From Flavobacterium rivuli WB 3.3-2 = DSM 21788 (lineage in GTDB: Bacteria; Bacteroidota; Bacteroidia; Flavobacteriales; Flavobacteriaceae), in assembly GCF_000378485.1 (NCBI RefSeq), contig NZ_KB899968.1:186001-250000 (forward strand): 64,000 nucleotides of DNA. The letters run 5' to 3'. The notes beneath the pieces were generated by a model that made no database searches, had not been told where the DNA came from, and saw only the letters and a program-made list of their open reading frames with translations. Positions 59,717 through 64,000 of the stretch are shown here, piece after piece; within the stretch, counting starts at the first letter, position 1, and every line of letters starts with the position of its first letter. The position numbers and the translations under genes are program-made.

Positions 59717-60988
59717 TTATTTAGTAATGGTCTGGGTCCTGTCGGGGCCTACAGATACTACTTTGATGGGCACTTCAAGTTGCTCTTCAATAAAAGCAAT
59801 GTATTCTTTAAACTCCACCGGAAGTTCGTCAAAATTTTTGATTCCGGTAAGGTCGGCAGCCCAGCCTTTTTTCTCAACAAAAATAGGCTCTACGTTTTCA
59901 GGCTCAATGTTGTAAGGGAAATAGTCCGTTTCAACACCTTTATATTTATAAGCGGTACAAACTTTAAGGGTTTCAAAGCCCGAAAGTACATCGCCCTTCA
60001 TCATGTATAATTGTGTAACGCCGTTTACCTGTACGGCATATTTAAGAGCCACAAGATCTAACCAGCCACAACGCCTTGCACGGCCTGTAACCGATCCAAA
60101 TTCATTGCCTACTCGTGCCATGGTAGCACCGTCTTCGTCAAACAGTTCGGTTGGGAAGGGGCCACTGCCCACACGCGTAGTGTATGCTTTAAATATACCA
60201 AACACATCTTTTACCTTGTTAGGGGCAATACCAAGGCCGGTACATGCACCCGCCGCAGTAGTGTTAGATGATGTTACAAATGGGTACGTTCCAAAATCGA
60301 TATCAAGAAGCGATCCCTGTGCACCTTCGGCAAGAATGGTCTTACCTGCTTTCATGGCTTTGTTAAGGTATTCTTCGCTATCTATAAAAGTAAGTGTTTT
60401 AAGTACTTCTACCGCAGCAAAAAACTCAGCCTCAAGTTCTTCAAGGTCATACTCAAGGGCAACATCATAAAACGCTATCATGGCCTGGTGCTTATCTGCA
60501 AGGGCACGGTAGTGGTCTTTAAAGTTATCAAGCTCTATATCGCCTACGCGGATACCGTTCCTGCCGGTTTTATCCATATATGTAGGGCCAATACCTTTAA
60601 GGGTAGAGCCTATTTTTGCCTTACCTTTAGAAGCTTCGCTGGCAGCATCAAGCAGGCGGTGGGTAGGTAATATAAGGTGCGCTTTACGCGAAATAAGCAG
60701 GCGCGATTTAATATCAATATTAAATTTCTCCAGGCCTTCCAGTTCTTTCTGGAAAACTACCGGGTCCATAACAACGCCGTTACCTATAATGTTAATCGAA
60801 TTTTTGTGGAAAATACCCGATGGTATCGTTCTAAGCACGTGCTTAATGCCATCAAATTCTAACGTGTGGCCTGCATTAGGCCCGCCCTGAAAACGGGCTA
60901 TAATATCATATCCTGAAGTAAGAACGTCAACAATTTTTCCTTTGCCTTCGTCGCCCCACTGTAATCCGAGCAGTAAATCTACGGTCAT
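59717..60988 (-). CDS. purA: Adenylosuccinate synthase
   Basis: 423 residues, normal length; joins IMP and aspartate with GTP in AMP synthesis. N-terminal P-loop GLQWGDEGKGKIVD, IMP-binding NAGHTL, then GIGPTYMDKTGRNGIRV, AEGAQGSLLDIDFGTYPFVTSSNTT and GRARRCGWLDL. Start ATG 60988. Terminator at its end is shared space with the convergent cupredoxin gene. Confidence 0.96.
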   Translation of the reverse strand: MTVDLLLGLQWGDEGKGKIVDVLTSGYDIIARFQGGPNAGHTLEFDGIKHVLRTIPSGIFHKNSINIIGNGVVMDPVVFQKELEGLEKFNIDIKSRLLISRKAHLILPTHRLLDAASEASKGKAKIGSTLKGIGPTYMDKTGRNGIRVGDIELDNFKDHYRALADKHQAMIAFYDVALEYDLEELEAEFFAAVEVLKTLTFIDSEEYLNKAMKAGKTILAEGAQGSLLDIDFGTYPFVTSSNTTAAGACTGLGIAPNKVKDVFGIFKAYTTRVGSGPFPTELFDEDGATMARVGNEFGSVTGRARRCGWLDLVALKYAVQVNGVTQLYMMKGDVLSGFETLKVCTAYKYKGVETDYFPYNIEPENVEPIFVEKKGWAADLTGIKNFDELPVEFKEYIAFIEEQLEVPIKVVSVGPDRTQTITK

Positions 60989-61040
60989 TCCTTATTAGTT
61001 AGTTGTTTATGTTGTAATTATTGTTCGTTAGTATCCTTAA

Positions 61041-61073
61041 AAACAAAAACCAATCCTTATTCAGGGTTGGTTT
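61041..61073 (-). terminator. Intrinsic terminator of the Fur-family gene
   Basis: Arms AACCAATCC (61048-61056) and GGGTTGGTT (61064-61072) with one G-U pair; T-rich on the minus strand side (TTTTTGTTTTT). Confidence 0.65.
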
Positions 61074-61100
61074 GCTTTTGCTGTTTATAGTCAGCCGCTA

Positions 61101-61577
61101 TTAACTTTCGGCCTTTTCTACCTCGGCAGCAGGAGCAGGTATTGCTTTTTTGTTGCCGTAAAGGTATAAAGAATGGTTATGAATTTCAATACCAAAAATT
61201 TCTTCTATCGTTTTTTTGATGCTTTGTATCCTTGGGTCGCAAAACTCAATTACCTCGCCGGTATCCGTCATGATAATGTGGTCGTGCTGCTTATCAAAAT
61301 ACGATTTTTCGTAGTGTGCCTGGTTCTGGCCAAACTGGTGCCTGCGCACAAGCCCGCATTCCAGCAGCAGCTCTATCGTGTTGTACAGCGTAGCACGGCT
61401 TACACGGTAGTTCTTGTTCTTCATTTTAATATAAAGCGATTCTATATCAAAATGCTCAAGGCTGTTGTAAATTTCCTGGAGTATAGCATAGCGCTCAGGT
61501 GTTTTCCTATGCCCTTTGTCTTCAAGAAATTTTGTGAAGACATTTTTTACAATATCCTGGTTTTTATTATTTTCCAT
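61101..61577 (-). CDS. Fur family transcriptional regulator
   Basis: 158-residue Fur/PerR-type repressor. Winged helix (about 10-85: [37 protein letters not shown]) and C-terminal metal-binding dimerisation domain with [21 protein letters not shown]. The paired CxxC zinc motifs of many Fur proteins are missing; only one Cys of the first pair remains (EFCDP), so metal binding must differ. It sits directly downstream of relA/spoT in the same direction but has its own promoter-like box. Confidence 0.9.
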   Translation of the reverse strand: MENNKNQDIVKNVFTKFLEDKGHRKTPERYAILQEIYNSLEHFDIESLYIKMKNKNYRVSRATLYNTIELLLECGLVRRHQFGQNQAHYEKSYFDKQHDHIIMTDTGEVIEFCDPRIQSIKKTIEEIFGIEIHNHSLYLYGNKKAIPAPAAEVEKAES

Positions 61578-61595
61578 GGTTTATTAATCAATGTA

Positions 61596-61603
61596 CAAAG
61601 ATA
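61596..61603 (-). promoter_or_regulatory. -7 box of the Fur-family gene
   Basis: TATCTTTG on the minus strand, 18 bases before the ATG; GAAA at the -33 distance is only partly similar. Confidence 0.4.
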
Positions 61604-61667
61604 AGCTAATTTTTTTTAAGTGAAAGATTAGTTGGTTAAAAGTCGGTAGTTACAAACTATAAATGTC

Positions 61668-61741
61668 AACCACGAATTACACAAATTTGCAAAAATTTTT
61701 ACTAATTGATGAAATTCGCGTGGATTTGTGCAATTCGTGGC
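61668..61741. repeat. Dispersed inverted repeat, CACGAATT family (copy 4)
   Basis: AACCACGAATTACACAAATT at the left and GATTTGTGCAATTCGTGG at the right, with a second GAAATTCGCGTGG block inside; same family as copies 1-3. Confidence 0.65.
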
Positions 61742-61748
61742 TTTAAAA

Positions 61749-63986
61749 TCAACTATTATAAATCCTTGTTACCTTATCTATCCCATCAATTTTCTTAATG
61801 GCCTCAATAAGTTTTTTAAGCAGGGCGTTGTTTTGCACCACTACGGTAAGCTGCCCGTTAAAAATACCGGCATCGCCACTAAGCGATATGCTTTGTATGT
61901 TAACATGCATGTTGTTACTAATAACCTTAGTAAGCTCGTTAGTAAGCCCCAGCGAGTCCATACCTGTAATTTTAAGGGTAGCCTTAAACTCTTCCTGAGA
62001 CGAGTCTATCCACTTGGCAGGCATAATGCGGTAGGCATAATTGCTTTGCAGCCTTATAGCGTTAGGGCAGTCTTTTTTGTGGACTTTTATACCTTCATTA
62101 ATGGTCACGAAACCAAAAACATCATCGCCGGGTATGGGGTTACAGCAACTTGCCAGTTTATAATCAAGTTTATCTTCGTTCTTGCCAAAAACAAGCAGGT
62201 CATAATTGCGGCTTATCTCGTCTTTCTGAATTTGCTCCTGCGGCAGGTTAGGCGTACGCTTAATTTTACCTTTAAAGAAATTCATAAAGGTATTGCTTTT
62301 AAGCGCGGCATAATCCTTAAGCTGCTGATTGTCTATAGAGCCTACGCCCACACGGTAAAATAAGTCGAGGCTGGTTTTAAGCTTAAGATAGCTAACGAGT
62401 TCGTTTATAGTGGTTTCGTTAAGCGATATTTTAAGATGGCGAAGCTTGCGGGTTAGGAGTTCCTTACCGTCTTCGGCAATTTTTTTAGTGTCCTCGTTAA
62501 GTACGTTTTTAATTTTATTCTTGGCGCGCGATGTAGTAACATAATCCAGCCAGTGCTGGTTGGGCTTTTGGTTTTGAGAGGTGATAACCTCTACCTGGTC
62601 GCCACTGTTAAGCACATGGTTAAGCGGCACCAGTTTGCCATTTACACGCGTACCACGGGTACGTATGCCAATCTCTGAGTGGATGCTGAAAGCAAAATCC
62701 AGTGAGGTAGCACCCTTTGGCAGCGATTTTATTTCGCCCTTTGGTGTAAACACATAGATCTCTTTAGCGTAGAGGTTCAGTTTAAAATCCTCCACAAAAT
62801 CTACCGCGTTGCTCGACGAATTTTCCAGGGCTTCCTTAAGCAGGTTAAGCCAGGTTTCCAGCCCGTGCTCCTCTGTGTTGGCTCCCTGTTTATATTTATA
62901 GTGTGCGGCATAACCTTTTTCGGCTACCTCGTCCATACGTTCGCTGCGCACCTGTATCTCTACCCAGCGGCCTTTAGGGCCCATAACGGTAATGTGCAGG
63001 GCCTCATATCCGGTAGATTTAGGCGATGATATCCAGTCCCTCAGCCTGCTTGGGCTTGGGCGGTAATGATCGGTTACTATCGAGTATATTTTCCAGGCGA
63101 GGAATTTTTCATCGTGCTGGTTTTCAGATTTATAAATAATGCGCAGGGCAAACTTGTCATACACTTCATCAAAGCTAACGCCTTGTGCCAGCATTTTGCG
63201 GCGGATGGAGTATATAGATTTTGGCCTGCCTTTTATAGTGTACTCTATACCCTCGCTATCGAGCGATGTTTTCAGAACGTCAGATATCGCCTTAATGTAA
63301 GCATCCTGCTCCTCTTTGGTTTCCTTCATTTTGCCCACAATATCGTGGTACACAGCCGGCTCTGTATATTTAAGTCCAAGGTCTTCAAGCTGGTTCTTAA
63401 TGTTGTACAACCCCAGGCGGTGGGCAAGGGGAGCGTAAATGTATAAGGTTTCAGATGCTATTTTGGCCTGTTTATAATCGGCCATGCTTTCCATCGTCTG
63501 CATGTTGTGCAGGCGGTCGGCAATCTTAATAAGTATAACACGCACATCATCATTAAGGGTAAGCAGCATCTTACGGAAGTTTTCTGCCTGCATGCTTATT
63601 TCCTGGTCGGTCTTAACCTGTGCAATCTTGGTAAGCCCCTCAACAATTTGTGCAATTTTGGGGTTAAACATACGGCGGATGTCATCTACCGTAATATCAG
63701 TATCCTCAACCACATCATGCAACAGGGCAGAGGCTATGGATGTAGCACCAAGCCCAATCTCCGACGCTACAATTTTAGCCACGGCAATAGGGTGAAAAAT
63801 ATATGCCTCACCACTTTTGCGCCGCTGGTCTTTGTGGGCATCTACAGCCACATCAAAAGCCTTACGTATCAGTTTCTTATCCTCCTCTGTAAGAGTTTGG
63901 TAACTAATACGCAGTAATTCCTTGTATTCTTTGGCAATCGCCTTGTTTTCCTGTTCTATATCAATCTCTACCATAGCATCTTTCAT
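61749..63986 (-). CDS. Bifunctional (p)ppGpp synthetase/hydrolase RelA/SpoT
   Basis: 745 residues. HD hydrolase domain (about 50-200, FHPIAVAKIVA, LLHDVVEDTDIT, RLHNMQTM), synthetase domain (about 250-360, GRPKSIYSIRRKM, DKFALRIIY, ITVMGPKGRWVEIQVRS), TGS (about 410-470, VFTPKGEIKSLPKGATSLDFAF), a Cys-containing linker (ASCCNPIPGDDVFG) and C-terminal ACT (about 670-745). Both catalytic centres look intact, so it probably makes and degrades ppGpp. Start ATG 63986 or ATG 63974; the frame is open to the window edge, but the N-terminus here is typical of the family. Confidence 0.95.
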   Translation of the reverse strand: MKDAMVEIDIEQENKAIAKEYKELLRISYQTLTEEDKKLIRKAFDVAVDAHKDQRRKSGEAYIFHPIAVAKIVASEIGLGATSIASALLHDVVEDTDITVDDIRRMFNPKIAQIVEGLTKIAQVKTDQEISMQAENFRKMLLTLNDDVRVILIKIADRLHNMQTMESMADYKQAKIASETLYIYAPLAHRLGLYNIKNQLEDLGLKYTEPAVYHDIVGKMKETKEEQDAYIKAISDVLKTSLDSEGIEYTIKGRPKSIYSIRRKMLAQGVSFDEVYDKFALRIIYKSENQHDEKFLAWKIYSIVTDHYRPSPSRLRDWISSPKSTGYEALHITVMGPKGRWVEIQVRSERMDEVAEKGYAAHYKYKQGANTEEHGLETWLNLLKEALENSSSNAVDFVEDFKLNLYAKEIYVFTPKGEIKSLPKGATSLDFAFSIHSEIGIRTRGTRVNGKLVPLNHVLNSGDQVEVITSQNQKPNQHWLDYVTTSRAKNKIKNVLNEDTKKIAEDGKELLTRKLRHLKISLNETTINELVSYLKLKTSLDLFYRVGVGSIDNQQLKDYAALKSNTFMNFFKGKIKRTPNLPQEQIQKDEISRNYDLLVFGKNEDKLDYKLASCCNPIPGDDVFGFVTINEGIKVHKKDCPNAIRLQSNYAYRIMPAKWIDSSQEEFKATLKITGMDSLGLTNELTKVISNNMHVNIQSISLSGDAGIFNGQLTVVVQNNALLKKLIEAIKKIDGIDKVTRIYNS

Positions 63987-64000
63987 GTGCTTTAAAAGTA

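Overview
The window reads as chromosomal DNA of a member of the Bacteroidota, most likely Flavobacteriaceae (Flavobacterium-like). Supporting signs are the many TAnnTTTG promoter boxes (the -7 element of the Bacteroidetes primary sigma factor), a TonB-dependent receptor with a carboxypeptidase-type N-terminal domain, a type IX secretion (T9SS) C-terminal sorting domain, type B L31, the Bacteroidetes-specific GlmU-like protein, and intergenic spaces packed with short dispersed inverted repeats. No phage, insertion sequence, CRISPR array, rRNA or tRNA was seen. Genes are almost all core chromosomal functions.

Layout. 1-2.7 kb: 3' part of a XerD-type recombinase, then a PAS histidine kinase overlapping a lone receiver protein. 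2.8-5.2 kb (minus): coiled-coil protein, zapA, a probable 6S RNA, rny (RNase Y). 5.3-10.3 kb: M23 peptidase overlapping a TonB-dependent receptor, then a lipoprotein. 10.5-17.0 kb (minus): a tightly packed run of DUF4199 membrane protein, GT2 glycosyltransferase, phosphohexomutase, ABC exporter, HAD hydrolase and DUF2971 protein. 17.3-20.2 kb: rpmE2, an 800-bp repeat-filled gap, GlmU-like protein and a thermonuclease. 20.3-24.7 kb (minus): PepSY-like protein, two-component system, peptide-binding lipoprotein. 24.9-31.8 kb: gltB, an intervening lipoprotein, gltD. 32.1-38.7 kb: mtaB, porin-like protein, a four-gene minus run (pirin, GNAT, SDR, methyltransferase), alpha/beta hydrolase, lytic transglycosylase.

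38.9-47.8 kb is the most interesting part: a complete isoleucine/valine operon ilvE-ilvD-ilvB-ilvN-ilvC-ilvA, covering threonine deamination to transamination. It is preceded by what looks like two transcription attenuators in series. Each has a short leader peptide rich in Ile/Val codons, an intrinsic terminator, and a 7-8 bp antiterminator pairing whose 5' strand begins at the leader peptide's UGA stop codon. Spaces inside the operon carry repeat hairpins, including two related ~107-bp inverted-repeat elements on either side of ilvN.

47.9-64 kb: orphan lipoproteins and small proteins, rpmH, carB (without the C-terminal allosteric domain), a CrtO-like membrane protein, an S9 peptidase, a KirBac-type K+ channel, a T9SS-sorted cupredoxin, purA, a Fur-family regulator and a bifunctional RelA/SpoT enzyme at the right edge.

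At least eight dispersed inverted-repeat families were recognised by eye. Structures were judged by eye only; no folding or database search was run.
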